Part shown: one piece after another, positions 8,614 through 15,715 of the stretch
Numbering within the stretch: the first letter of the stretch is position 1
Layout: every line of letters starts with the position of its first letter
From: Gammaproteobacteria bacterium
GTDB taxonomy: Bacteria > Pseudomonadota > Gammaproteobacteria > Poriferisulfidales > GCA-002705445
Length of the DNA stretch: 15,715 nt
Direction: 5' to 3'
Assembly (NCBI GenBank): GCA_002702235.1
Contig: NZYO01000009.1
Span: 103,746-119,460, forward strand
Translations under genes and position numbers: made by a program
Notes under the pieces: model-generated
What the model saw: the letters and a program-made list of their open reading frames with translations, nothing else
Databases searched by the model: none
What the model was told of the DNA's origin: nothing

Positions 8614-9834
8614 ATGTTTATAATCTTTCTATCACTTTTTTTAGGTTTAATATGTGGATTTTTTTTGTCTCAGGATTTTGAGATTCTTGGTATAAACATC
8701 TTCATTCTTTTCCAATCAATTGGTCAAATATTTATCAACGCTTTAAAAATGATTGTTGTACCCCTTATCATTAGTGCGCTTATTTACAGTATTGTTTCAA
8801 TTAAAGTAAATAACAAAATTAATAAAATTGGGGCTTATACATTTTCATACTATTTATTATCAAGTTTTATAGCTATCTGTATTGGCATGTTTTTTGTAAA
8901 TACTATAAAGCCAGGAATTTCTGACCAAGAAAATGTTCTTAATAATCTTGGTTTGAGCGATAATATTTCAAAAATAGACAATTTTTCATTACTATCACAA
9001 CAGTACTCAATACAAAGTTTTTTTGATTTATTAATTCCTAATAATATATTAGAAGCTATTGTAAGTGGTAATATGATTGCAATTGTTTTCTTTAGTATTT
9101 TATTTGGATATGCTCTTCGGTCTGTAAAAACATCACTCAATATTGTTAATTTTTGGGAGATTATTTACCATTCTATGATTAAAATCATGAATTATATTCT
9201 TATGTTTCTACCAATAGGAATATTTTGCTTGATTGCGACTTCAGTTTCAAACTGGGATAGTAATACAATAAGTATTATTTCATATTATTTTGCAACTGTA
9301 CTGATTTCATTATTATTCTACAGTTTTATAATTTTACCTCTTGTATTAAAAATTTTTGGCATAAATGTTAGAGATCACTTCTCAAATATTGCTCCTGCAT
9401 TGATAAGTGCATTTTCAACAAGTTCATCCATGGCAACGATACCAATTACCTCAAGATGTTTAATCAACCAATCAAAACTTCCAAAGGAGAATGTTAATTT
9501 CATAGTACCTCTTGGCGCAACAATTAACATGGATGGAACTGCACTTTTTGAGTGTGTTGTAGTAATTTTTATTGTTCAAATTTACGGCTTTGATATTTCT
9601 TTATCCCAACAATTTTTAATACTTTTTTTTGCATTAATTACTTCTGTTGGTGTTGCCGGCGTACCCTCGGCAAGTTTTGTTGCAATTGTATTAATACTAA
9701 ATACATTAGGATTGCCGCTTGATGTATTAGTTATATTATTAGGTGTTGACCGAATATTAGATATGTCTAGAACAGCGGTGAATGTCTTAGGTGATTCGTG
9801 TTGTGCAGCAGTAGTTTCATCCAAAATAAAATAA
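8614..9834 (+). CDS. Glutamate/dicarboxylate-type Na+ (or H+) symporter, DAACS family
   Basis: Inner-membrane secondary transporter for acidic amino acids or C4-dicarboxylates. The 406 residues are almost entirely hydrophobic and carry the family core motifs. These are the serine-rich hairpin FSTSSSMATIP at 267-277, NMDGT at 305-309, the second hairpin GVAGVPSAS at 346-354, and the helix-8 signature DRILDMSRTAVN at 379-390. By analogy with GltPh, N305, D307, N390 and D394 would bind sodium, D383 the substrate amino group and R386 its side-chain carboxylate. Keeping both D383 and R386 favours aspartate or glutamate over neutral amino acids. The start lies 10 bases after ppiD with no ribosome-binding site, so coupling to ppiD translation is possible. 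The stop is 3 bases from the convergent fabI stop. Exact substrate is not decided. Confidence 0.92.
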   Translation: MFIIFLSLFLGLICGFFLSQDFEILGINIFILFQSIGQIFINALKMIVVPLIISALIYSIVSIKVNNKINKIGAYTFSYYLLSSFIAICIGMFFVNTIKPGISDQENVLNNLGLSDNISKIDNFSLLSQQYSIQSFFDLLIPNNILEAIVSGNMIAIVFFSILFGYALRSVKTSLNIVNFWEIIYHSMIKIMNYILMFLPIGIFCLIATSVSNWDSNTISIISYYFATVLISLLFYSFIILPLVLKIFGINVRDHFSNIAPALISAFSTSSSMATIPITSRCLINQSKLPKENVNFIVPLGATINMDGTALFECVVVIFIVQIYGFDISLSQQFLILFFALITSVGVAGVPSASFVAIVLILNTLGLPLDVLVILLGVDRILDMSRTAVNVLGDSCCAAVVSSKIK

Positions 9835-9837
9835 TAT

Positions 9838-10623
9838 TTACTCTAATGCAGGCATGCCAATAATGTTAAAGCCAGAGTCTACATATATTGTTTGCCCAGT
9901 AATTCCGCTAGAAAAATCTGAAGCTAAGAATGATGCTGTATCACCAACTTCCTTAATAGTAACATTGCGTTTAAGTGGCGAATTTTTTTCAACATAATCG
10001 AGCATTTTTCTAAAGTCTGAAATTCCTGCAGCTGCGAGTGTTTTAATAGGTCCTGCTGAAATACAATTAACTCTAATATTATCTTTACCGAGAGAATATG
10101 CAATGTATCTCATGTTTGCCTCTAAACTTGCTTTTGCTACACCCATAACATTATAGTTTGGCATTCCTCTTACAGCTCCCAAATAAGATAGACTAATCAC
10201 AGATGGGTTTTCACCTTTTAACATTGATTTATAGACTTGACATAACTCCAATAGACTAAAACTACTAATATTATGAGCAGTTTCAAAACCGTTCTTGGTT
10301 GTCTTAGATACATAATCTCCCTCAAGCTCTTCTTTTGGAGCAAATGCTAAAGAATGAACAAGAATATCAAACTCATCCCAATTCTTTATAAGCTCTTCTT
10401 TTGATTTAATTATACTTTCTGGGCTTGACACATCACACTCGATCGTTATGCTCGAATTACATTCTTTTGCAAGATCCTCAACTCTTGATTTAAGTTTTTC
10501 ATTTTGGTATGTAAATGCTAATTCTGCACCATTATCAAACATAGATTTTGCAATACCCCAAGCTATGGATCTATTACTTGCAATTCCAAGTATTAATGCT
10601 TTTTTATTCTTTAAGAAGCTCAT
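9838..10623 (-). CDS. fabI: Enoyl-[acyl-carrier-protein] reductase (NADH), FabI
   Basis: Catalyses the last, NAD(P)H-dependent step of each fatty-acid elongation cycle in the cytoplasm. The 261 residues match FabI (262 in E. coli). The cofactor-binding motif GIASNRSIAWG is at 13-23. The active-site residues Y147, Y157 and K164 lie in YLGAVRGMPNYNVMGVAKAS, equivalent to E. coli Y146, Y156 and K163. The conserved C-terminal ITGQTIYVDSGFNIIGM is present. Residue 93, where E. coli has the glycine contacted by triclosan, is alanine, which also occurs in susceptible FabI of other bacteria. It is the only minus-strand gene seen. It converges on the symporter gene with a 3-base gap and diverges from the ABC operon across 31 bases. 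Confidence 0.97.
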   Translation of the reverse strand: MSFLKNKKALILGIASNRSIAWGIAKSMFDNGAELAFTYQNEKLKSRVEDLAKECNSSITIECDVSSPESIIKSKEELIKNWDEFDILVHSLAFAPKEELEGDYVSKTTKNGFETAHNISSFSLLELCQVYKSMLKGENPSVISLSYLGAVRGMPNYNVMGVAKASLEANMRYIAYSLGKDNIRVNCISAGPIKTLAAAGISDFRKMLDYVEKNSPLKRNVTIKEVGDTASFLASDFSSGITGQTIYVDSGFNIIGMPALE

Positions 10624-10654
10624 ATAATTATTATAGTATATTAAAAACTTTATT
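10624..10654. promoter_or_regulatory. 31-bp divergent promoter region, fabI / ABC transporter
   Basis: The only non-coding DNA between two divergent genes. On the minus strand a perfect TATAAT sits at 10635-10630; with TTCATA 18 bases upstream (inside the start of the opposite gene) it could drive fabI, with transcription starting at or next to the ATG. On the plus strand TATAGT (10632-10637) or TATATT (10637-10642) could serve the transporter operon. Neither gene has a Shine-Dalgarno sequence, so leaderless or nearly leaderless mRNAs are likely. The elements overlap, so the two promoters should compete. Confidence 0.45.
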
Positions 10655-12796
10655 ATGAACTATTTATTTAAAATATTAATTATTTTTTTGTCTTTTTTTC
10701 TCATTTCGTGTTCTGATGGTATTTATAACAATCCTTATGGAGAAAAAGCGAAAAAAAATTTTTTATTTTCATCTTTTCAGGAAAGACCAAAGCACCTGGA
10801 TCCAGCGAAATCTTACAGCTCAAATGAATATACATTTTTAGCGCAGATTTATGAACCTTTGCTGCAATATCATTACTTAAAAAGGCCATATGAACTAATA
10901 CCTCTCACTGCCGAGCAAATGCCTAAAATTGAGTACCTTAATAGCAAATTCAAAAAAATTGAGAGAAGTAATCAACATAAAGCTTCTTATTTCAAATATA
11001 TTATTAAAATAAAAAAAAATATAAATTTTCAACCACACCCTGCGTTTGCCAAATCTGAAAAAGGATTTAGATATCATAATATTAAGGATAATAAAAAATA
11101 TTTTAAGTTATCTGACTTTGATTTCAAAGATACAAGAGAATTAACTGTAGATGATTATATTTATCAAATTAAAAGACTTGCTGACCCAAATAATCATTCC
11201 CCAATTGCTGGAGTGATGTCTGATTATATTTTTGGATTTAAAGAATTCCGCAATCATTTAAAAAAAGAGTCTGGAAAATCCATGAAAATTTATCAAGATA
11301 TTTTAATGAATAAAAATATATTAGGCGTTAATAAAATAAACAAATATTCTTTTAGTATAACCTTAAAAAAACCTTATCCACAATTTATTTATTGGTTAGC
11401 AATGCCTTTTTTCTCTCCGGTTCCATGGGAAGCAGATGTATTTTACAAGCAAAAAGTTCTGCAAGATAACAATATAAGCTTAAATTGGTACCCAATTGGA
11501 ACAGGACCTTATATGCTTGAAGAAAATAATCCTAATTTAAGGATGGTTCTTACCAAAAATCCTTTTTTTAGGGGAGAGGTTTATCCGTCAATAAATGATA
11601 AGCTACAAGATGGTAGCTACTTACCCGTCAATAAAAATTTGTCACTTCCTTATATTGATAAAGCTATTTACTCTTTAGAAAAAGAGCAAATACCTCGTTG
11701 GAATAAATTCCTTCAAGGATATTATGATAATTCCGGAATAGCCTCTGATAATTATGATCAAGCAATATCATTTGATACAAGTGGAGATTTAACATTAACT
11801 CAAGATTTAATTGATAAAAAAATTAAACTTAAAACTATCACTGCAGCGTCAACCTATTATATTGGATTTAACATGATTGATCCTGTTATTGGAGGGGTTT
11901 CAAATAGGTCAAAATATCTTAGGCAGGCTATAACAATTGCTATTGACTACGAGGAATACATAAGTATTTTTGCAAATGGAAGAGGACAAGTTGCACATAG
12001 TCCTCTTCCTCCAGGTATATTTGGCTATGATATAAATACAAAATCATATAATAAAACGGCATACACTCTAGAAAATAAAAAAATAACGCGAAAAAGAATC
12101 TCAAAAGCAAAAGAGCTGCTAGAGAAAGCTGGATATGTTAACGGTATAGATAAAGATACTGGCGAACCATTAATACTTTACTTTGAAGCTGTAGGCTCAG
12201 GCGCAGATACATATTCATATTTAAATTGGTTAAGAAAACAATTTAAAAAGATTAATATTCAGCTTGTAACTAGGGTTACAGACTATAATCGATTTCAAGA
12301 CAAAATGATTAAGGGTACTGGACAAATATTTCAATGGGGATGGAATGCTGACTATCCAGACCCAGAAAACTTTTTTTTCCTTCTCTATAGTAAAAACGGT
12401 AAAGTAAAGTATGGAGGGGAGAATGCTGTGAATTATAAAAACGATGAATTTGATAGATTATTTTTACTAATGAAAAATATGGATAATAATATTGAAAGAA
12501 AAAAAATAATAAATAAAATGATTAATATTATCCAAGACGAATGCCCATGGATTTGGGGGTTTCATCCTAAATCTTATCTTTTATCGCAGTCATGGGTGGA
12601 AAATATAGAACCTAACTTAATGGCTAATAATACGCTTAAGTATTTAAGAGTAAATCAAACACAACGATTAAAAAGTATTGAAAAATGGAATAAACCAAAT
12701 TTTTCTATACTATATGTAGCAGCAGTAATAATTTTATTTCTAATTTTTTCATTAATTAAAAATATTAGAAAAAGGGATAGTCAGAAAATAGAATGA
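10655..12796 (+). CDS. ABC transporter substrate-binding lipoprotein, SBP_bac_5 (peptide) type
   Basis: Extracytoplasmic binding protein of a peptide-type importer. The 713 residues begin with a lipoprotein signal peptide with lipobox LISC, so C19 would be lipidated, followed by Ser at +2. The body has family-5 features: ERPKHLDPAKSYSSNEYTF with IYEPLL near the mature N-terminus, the GTGPY motif at 282-286, and QWGWNADYPDPENF in the C-terminal lobe. It ends with a strong membrane helix at about 683-701 (YVAAVIILFLIFSLI) and a basic tail, unusual for a binding protein and longer than OppA/DppA (about 540). Two permease genes follow with overlapping starts, confirming an importer operon. I recall a similar peptide ABC cluster next to fabI in Pseudomonas. 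The substrate (oligopeptide or peptide-like compound) is inferred from family only. Confidence 0.88.
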   Translation: MNYLFKILIIFLSFFLISCSDGIYNNPYGEKAKKNFLFSSFQERPKHLDPAKSYSSNEYTFLAQIYEPLLQYHYLKRPYELIPLTAEQMPKIEYLNSKFKKIERSNQHKASYFKYIIKIKKNINFQPHPAFAKSEKGFRYHNIKDNKKYFKLSDFDFKDTRELTVDDYIYQIKRLADPNNHSPIAGVMSDYIFGFKEFRNHLKKESGKSMKIYQDILMNKNILGVNKINKYSFSITLKKPYPQFIYWLAMPFFSPVPWEADVFYKQKVLQDNNISLNWYPIGTGPYMLEENNPNLRMVLTKNPFFRGEVYPSINDKLQDGSYLPVNKNLSLPYIDKAIYSLEKEQIPRWNKFLQGYYDNSGIASDNYDQAISFDTSGDLTLTQDLIDKKIKLKTITAASTYYIGFNMIDPVIGGVSNRSKYLRQAITIAIDYEEYISIFANGRGQVAHSPLPPGIFGYDINTKSYNKTAYTLENKKITRKRISKAKELLEKAGYVNGIDKDTGEPLILYFEAVGSGADTYSYLNWLRKQFKKINIQLVTRVTDYNRFQDKMIKGTGQIFQWGWNADYPDPENFFFLLYSKNGKVKYGGENAVNYKNDEFDRLFLLMKNMDNNIERKKIINKMINIIQDECPWIWGFHPKSYLLSQSWVENIEPNLMANNTLKYLRVNQTQRLKSIEKWNKPNFSILYVAAVIILFLIFSLIKNIRKRDSQKIE

Positions 12797-13767
12797 TAAG
12801 ATATATTTTAAAAAGATTAATTTACGCGATACCAATTCTGATTGGTGTTAATTTAATTACCTTTTTTCTTTTTTTTGTAGTAAATACTCCTGATGATGTG
12901 GCAAGACTTCATCTTGGCAATAAAAGAGTAACGCAAGAACAAATTATTCAATGGAAAGATGAAAGAGGTTATAACAAACCACTTTTATATAATGAAATGG
13001 AGAAAGGCGTTAATGCTTTCACAAATACAATTTTTTATGAAAAGTCTTTCAAACTTTTTTTATTCGATTTTGGAAATTCAGACAGCGGGAGAAACATTGG
13101 TTACGACATAAAACAAAGAATGTGGCCTAGTTTAGCAATTGCTATCCCGTCTCTAATAGTTGGTTTGCTTCTTAATATTACGTTATCTTTATTTATTACA
13201 TTTTTTAGAGCAACAAATATTGATCGGTTGGGATTGTTTTTATGCGTTATGTTAATGTCAATTTCAAGCCTTTTCTATATTATTGCTGGCCAATACATGA
13301 TAAGTAAGTTATTTCATTTAGTACCAATTTCTGGATATGATTATGGTTCTGATTCTATAAAGTTTCTAATTTTACCGGTGATTATTAGCGTAATTTATGG
13401 AATAGGATCCGGTACTCGCTGGTATAGAACTTTATTTATTGAAGAGGTTGAAAAAGAATATATTAAAACTGCAAGATCCAAAGGCCTTTCTGAAGCAAGT
13501 ATTATGATGAATCATGTTTTAAGAAACGCTTTAATACCAATTCTTACTGGTGTCGTAGTACTTTTACCATTACTATTTCTTGGAAGCTTAATAGTAGAAT
13601 CCTTTTTTGGAATACCTGGACTAGGGAGTTACACAATAGACGCAATTCAAAGGCAAGATTTTGCGATAGTCCGCTCAATGGTTTTTTTAGGAACTGTCCT
13701 ATACATTATTGGACTAATTCTTACAGATATTTCTTACACGATTGTTGACCCGCGAGTAAGATTATAA
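12793..13767 (+). CDS. ABC transporter permease, DppB/OppB/YejB type
   Basis: First membrane subunit of the peptide-type importer. The 324 residues start with the characteristic MIRYILKRLIYAIPILIGV helix, followed by a periplasmic insert of about 75 residues (35-110) and five further membrane segments. The cytoplasmic EAA loop that contacts the ATPase is intact at about 220-249, with conserved G231 and H241. The family-typical FFGIPGLG is at 271-278, and the C-terminal DPRVRL is as in DppB-type proteins. The ATG overlaps the stop of the binding-protein gene (ATGA), indicating translational coupling. Its stop overlaps the next permease start (TAATG). Confidence 0.93.
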   Translation: MIRYILKRLIYAIPILIGVNLITFFLFFVVNTPDDVARLHLGNKRVTQEQIIQWKDERGYNKPLLYNEMEKGVNAFTNTIFYEKSFKLFLFDFGNSDSGRNIGYDIKQRMWPSLAIAIPSLIVGLLLNITLSLFITFFRATNIDRLGLFLCVMLMSISSLFYIIAGQYMISKLFHLVPISGYDYGSDSIKFLILPVIISVIYGIGSGTRWYRTLFIEEVEKEYIKTARSKGLSEASIMMNHVLRNALIPILTGVVVLLPLLFLGSLIVESFFGIPGLGSYTIDAIQRQDFAIVRSMVFLGTVLYIIGLILTDISYTIVDPRVRL

Positions 13768-14858
13768 TGTTTGTATTTTTTTTAACTGATATTTTCTTTT
13801 TTGGAGTTTTAACACTTTTAATTTTATATAGTTTATACGTTTACAAAACTGATGATATAAGACTCACTTGGGTGAAAGTTTTTTCACGAAAATCAGGTAT
13901 TATTTCATCTCTAGTTCTAATTTTATTTTTACTTATAACAGCAATAGATTCAATACACTTTAAAAAAAGATCCAATAACGCACAAACGTCAGAAGTAATT
14001 AGTTTATTAGACTATCTAATGGAACCAATTTATATAAATTATGAAAAGAGTTATTCTGCACCGTTTTCTTCTTACTTATACTCAAAAGAAACAGTAATTA
14101 ATAAAGAAGGTAAAGAAGAAAGAGTTTTTTCTCCCTTGAAATACAAAGGCGATTTGAAAAATAATGTATCTAATAGATTATTAAATGTCATTCTAGTATT
14201 TATTAAAGCTTTTTTTATTTCAATTCTAATAATATCAATGATATTACTTTCTTATCTTTATTTTGTATCAAGACTTAAATTAGGAAGCATCATTAATATA
14301 AAGTTTACATCAAATGAGAAAGTCTTTTTCGTTACACTTAACATCATAATATTTCTATTATCTTTTTTATACTTACTTAGTCTTGATTACTATATTCTTG
14401 GTACTGATAAGATTGGCCTAGATGTTTTTTACAAATCAATTAAAAGTGTCAGAACAGGTATTATTATTGGAACTTTAACAACAATTGTAATGCTACCTTT
14501 TGCTATATTTCTTGGAATAGCGGCGGGTTACCTTGGTGGTCTATTTGATGATTTAATACAATATTTATACACAACTATTAACTCTATTCCAAGTGTCTTG
14601 CTCGTGGCATCTGCCATTCTTATGCTGCAAGTTTATATGTCTAATAATCCTGGAGAGTTCCAATCAATATATGAGAGAGCAGACCTGAGGCTATTCTTTT
14701 TATGCCTTATTTTAGGTTTAACAAGCTGGACCGGTCTATGTAGACTGTTGAGAGCGGAATCATTAAAACTTAAATCTGTTGAGTATATTAAAGCAGCTGA
14801 AATTTTTGGATTAAAAAGAATTTCAATTATAGTAATAACTATTCAAATGAAAAAATAG
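13767..14858 (+). CDS. ABC transporter permease, DppC/OppC/YejE type, 3' end lost at a junction
   Basis: Second membrane subunit of the importer. Membrane segments lie at about 2-25, 44-60, 137-167 and 187-209, then the conserved core starts with LGTDKIGLDVFYKSI (211-225), the counterpart of LGTDxxGRDV in DppC. Three core helices follow, then the EAA loop at 339-348 (EYIKAAEIFG). By comparison with the partner permease a histidine is expected 10 residues after G348; instead T358 appears, and the frame stops five residues later. The last one or two helices and the C-terminus are missing. The true sequence therefore ends at about 14832-14840 and the final residues are artefactual. Two extra N-terminal helices and a long periplasmic segment distinguish it from short DppC proteins. 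No ATPase gene follows in the window. Confidence 0.88.
   Translation: MFVFFLTDIFFFGVLTLLILYSLYVYKTDDIRLTWVKVFSRKSGIISSLVLILFLLITAIDSIHFKKRSNNAQTSEVISLLDYLMEPIYINYEKSYSAPFSSYLYSKETVINKEGKEERVFSPLKYKGDLKNNVSNRLLNVILVFIKAFFISILIISMILLSYLYFVSRLKLGSIINIKFTSNEKVFFVTLNIIIFLLSFLYLLSLDYYILGTDKIGLDVFYKSIKSVRTGIIIGTLTTIVMLPFAIFLGIAAGYLGGLFDDLIQYLYTTINSIPSVLLVASAILMLQVYMSNNPGEFQSIYERADLRLFFLCLILGLTSWTGLCRLLRAESLKLKSVEYIKAAEIFGLKRISIIVITIQMKK
14822..14850. other. Junction between bacterial and phage-like sequence
   Basis: To the left, the permease frame matches its family until about 14832-14840 and then becomes meaningless. To the right, a different frame, open from 14801 with no usable ATG before 14957, carries the phage-like protein. 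No inverted repeat, duplicated target, integrase or tRNA is present at the point. A chimeric assembly join is the likeliest cause; recombination in a real molecule is possible. Confidence 0.7.
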
Positions 14859-15265
14859 TTAATGGAGAAGTACAAGGGGCAGCACAAATTCCTGTCGTTG
14901 AAGAAGCTAAAACTAATAAACTAACAGAAATAGCATCCTCATTTGGTAGTAATATAATGAGTGATATTAAAGAACGTGGTGTTACTGGTGTAATGGGTGG
15001 TATTGCTGATGTATTTACTGGTAATTTATTTGATTTTGATGGTAAGAATTTAAAACCAGATGAAATGAAAAATGCTCAGATAGATAAAGGTGAGAGTGTA
15101 ACTTCTAAAATGATAGCAGCTTTAGATGGTGCAAGATCTGTACAAAATCAACAAGTAATGTCTAAGCAAAATTCTGGGACTGGTCCTAAAATGAAAATAC
15201 CAGCTAGACCTACTTCTAAATCATCTCCATCATCAATTAATAAGTCATTACAACCTGGATTATGA
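14834..15265 (+). CDS. Phage-like protein of unknown function, 5'-truncated at the junction
   Basis: I do not recognise a named family. The frame is open from the junction to a TGA at 15265, giving about 143 codons. The part before the first internal ATG (14957) reads as ordinary protein (GAAQIPVVEEAKTNKLTEI), which suggests that ATG is internal and that the real start was lost at the junction. The protein is polar, contains a glycine-rich VTGVMGGIADVFTGNLFDF segment, and ends in a low-complexity Ser/Pro/Lys tail (PARPTSKSSPSSINKS). There is no membrane helix. Its stop overlaps the next start by ATGA, so the two genes are coupled. Such small, low-complexity-tailed proteins next to baseplate genes are common in phage structural modules; that role is inference only. 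Confidence 0.55.
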   Translation, partial: NNYSNEKIVNGEVQGAAQIPVVEEAKTNKLTEIASSFGSNIMSDIKERGVTGVMGGIADVFTGNLFDFDGKNLKPDEMKNAQIDKGESVTSKMIAALDGARSVQNQQVMSKQNSGTGPKMKIPARPTSKSSPSSINKSLQPGL

Positions 15266-15715
15266 ACATTTCCGATCCATTACAAACCGATAGTTTTGAA
15301 ATAGAATCTGCCTTTATTCACCCACATGAGGGTCAAAAAGAAAAGGTTGCTATAGATTCTGGTGCCATAAAACAGTTTGAGTATTCTGAAGGATTAATGC
15401 AGAAATATGTAACTGTTACACTTCAAATTGAGGATAGTACTTCTAGTTTATTTGAATCAATCTTTGGTATGGAAGAGATTGAAATTGTTGTATTTGATAA
15501 GTTTAGTGATAAAAGATTAGAGTTTACAAGAGAATCTGCAAATGGATCTTTATTCATATATGAAGTTCATAGTAAAGATGTAAGTGATACAGTAAAAACA
15601 TTTGTACTTGAATTGTGTAGAGAAGATGCTTTAAATAATGCAGTTACTAGGATAGGTAAAAAGTATACTTCTATTAGTGCTCAAGAATTAGTAAAAGATG
15701 TTATAGAAAAAGAAT
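15262..15715 (+). CDS. Probable phage baseplate/tail-hub-like structural protein, 3'-truncated by the window edge
   Basis: The first 151 codons of an ORF that starts at ATG 15262 (overlapping the previous stop as ATGA) and runs off the window. It predicts a beta-rich N-terminal domain, then the pattern LFIYEVHSKDVSDTVKTFVL ending in a CREDALNNAVTRI and KKY...ELVKDVIE segment. That arrangement (a strand pair reporting on a local frame, then an S/R-E-D-A-L-N-N helix and a K-Y turn leading to VKDVI) resembles what I recall from baseplate-hub/tail structural proteins of T4-like marine phages. This is from memory and family resemblance, not a database hit. Nothing bacterial and metabolic fits. The position at the window end fits a segment of a phage structural gene cluster. 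Confidence 0.5.
   Translation, partial: MNISDPLQTDSFEIESAFIHPHEGQKEKVAIDSGAIKQFEYSEGLMQKYVTVTLQIEDSTSSLFESIFGMEEIEIVVFDKFSDKRLEFTRESANGSLFIYEVHSKDVSDTVKTFVLELCREDALNNAVTRIGKKYTSISAQELVKDVIEKE

Noticed and set aside
9582..9824. Minus-strand open frame antisense to the symporter, just downstream of fabI
   Set aside because: It covers the conserved helix-8 signature of the symporter on the other strand and shows no independent motif or ribosome site.
9900..10500. Alanine at FabI residue 93 as a triclosan-resistance mutation
   Set aside because: In E. coli G93V is the resistance change; alanine here is a normal variant in other FabI proteins, so no resistance claim is justified.
14957..15265. 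Taking ATG 14957 as the true start of the phage-like gene
   Set aside because: The same frame is open and protein-like upstream to the junction and there is no ribosome-binding site, so the ATG is more likely internal.
1..15715. CRISPR arrays, insertion sequences, riboswitches, toxin-antitoxin or defence genes
   Set aside because: No spaced direct repeats, transposase motifs, aptamer-like leaders or defence-type proteins are visible; every non-coding gap is under about 135 bases and is described above.

Overview
The window looks like a piece of an AT-rich, compact marine-type gammaproteobacterial chromosome that ends, near position 14830-14842, in an abrupt switch to phage-like sequence. The gammaproteobacterial reading rests on gene order (tig-clpP-clpX-[peroxiredoxin]-lon-hupB-tRNA-Val-tRNA-Asp-ppiD, then fabI and a peptide-type ABC transporter, an order I recall as similar in Pseudomonas) and on tRNA genes that encode their own CCA ends. 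Very low GC, minimal intergenic space and few Shine-Dalgarno sequences suggest a streamlined lineage such as SAR86-like bacteria. That last assignment is an inference; no 16S or other taxonomic marker is present.

Region 1 (1-6087) is a protein quality-control block on the + strand: the 3' part of trigger factor, ClpP, ClpX, a peroxiredoxin translationally coupled to clpX, and Lon. Lon has its own leader, with overlapping candidate sigma70-type and heat-shock (sigma32-type) promoters. Region 2 (6088-8603) holds hupB behind a good sigma70-type promoter, then tRNA-Val(UAC), tRNA-Asp(GUC) and the membrane-anchored periplasmic chaperone PpiD, packed so closely that one transcript is likely. Region 3 (8614-10623) has a glutamate/dicarboxylate-type sodium symporter facing fabI, with only 3 bases between their stop codons. 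Region 4 (10655-about 14835) is an ABC peptide-type importer operon: a lipoprotein substrate-binding protein with an unusual C-terminal membrane helix, and two permeases joined by ATGA and TAATG overlaps. The second permease breaks off inside its EAA loop, and the ATPase gene(s) are not in the window.

Region 5 (about 14835-15715) is different. A reading frame with no start runs out of the junction and is followed, with an ATGA overlap, by the 5' part of a protein that resembles baseplate/tail-hub proteins of marine tailed phages. A host gene lost at its 3' end and a phage-like gene lost at its 5' end at the same point, with no integrase or attachment site, is best explained as a chimeric assembly join; a real recombination event is the alternative. 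I did not find a convincing new biological system. The most informative observations are this junction, the doubly anchored binding protein, the peroxiredoxin between clpX and lon, and the 31-bp divergent fabI/transporter promoter region.
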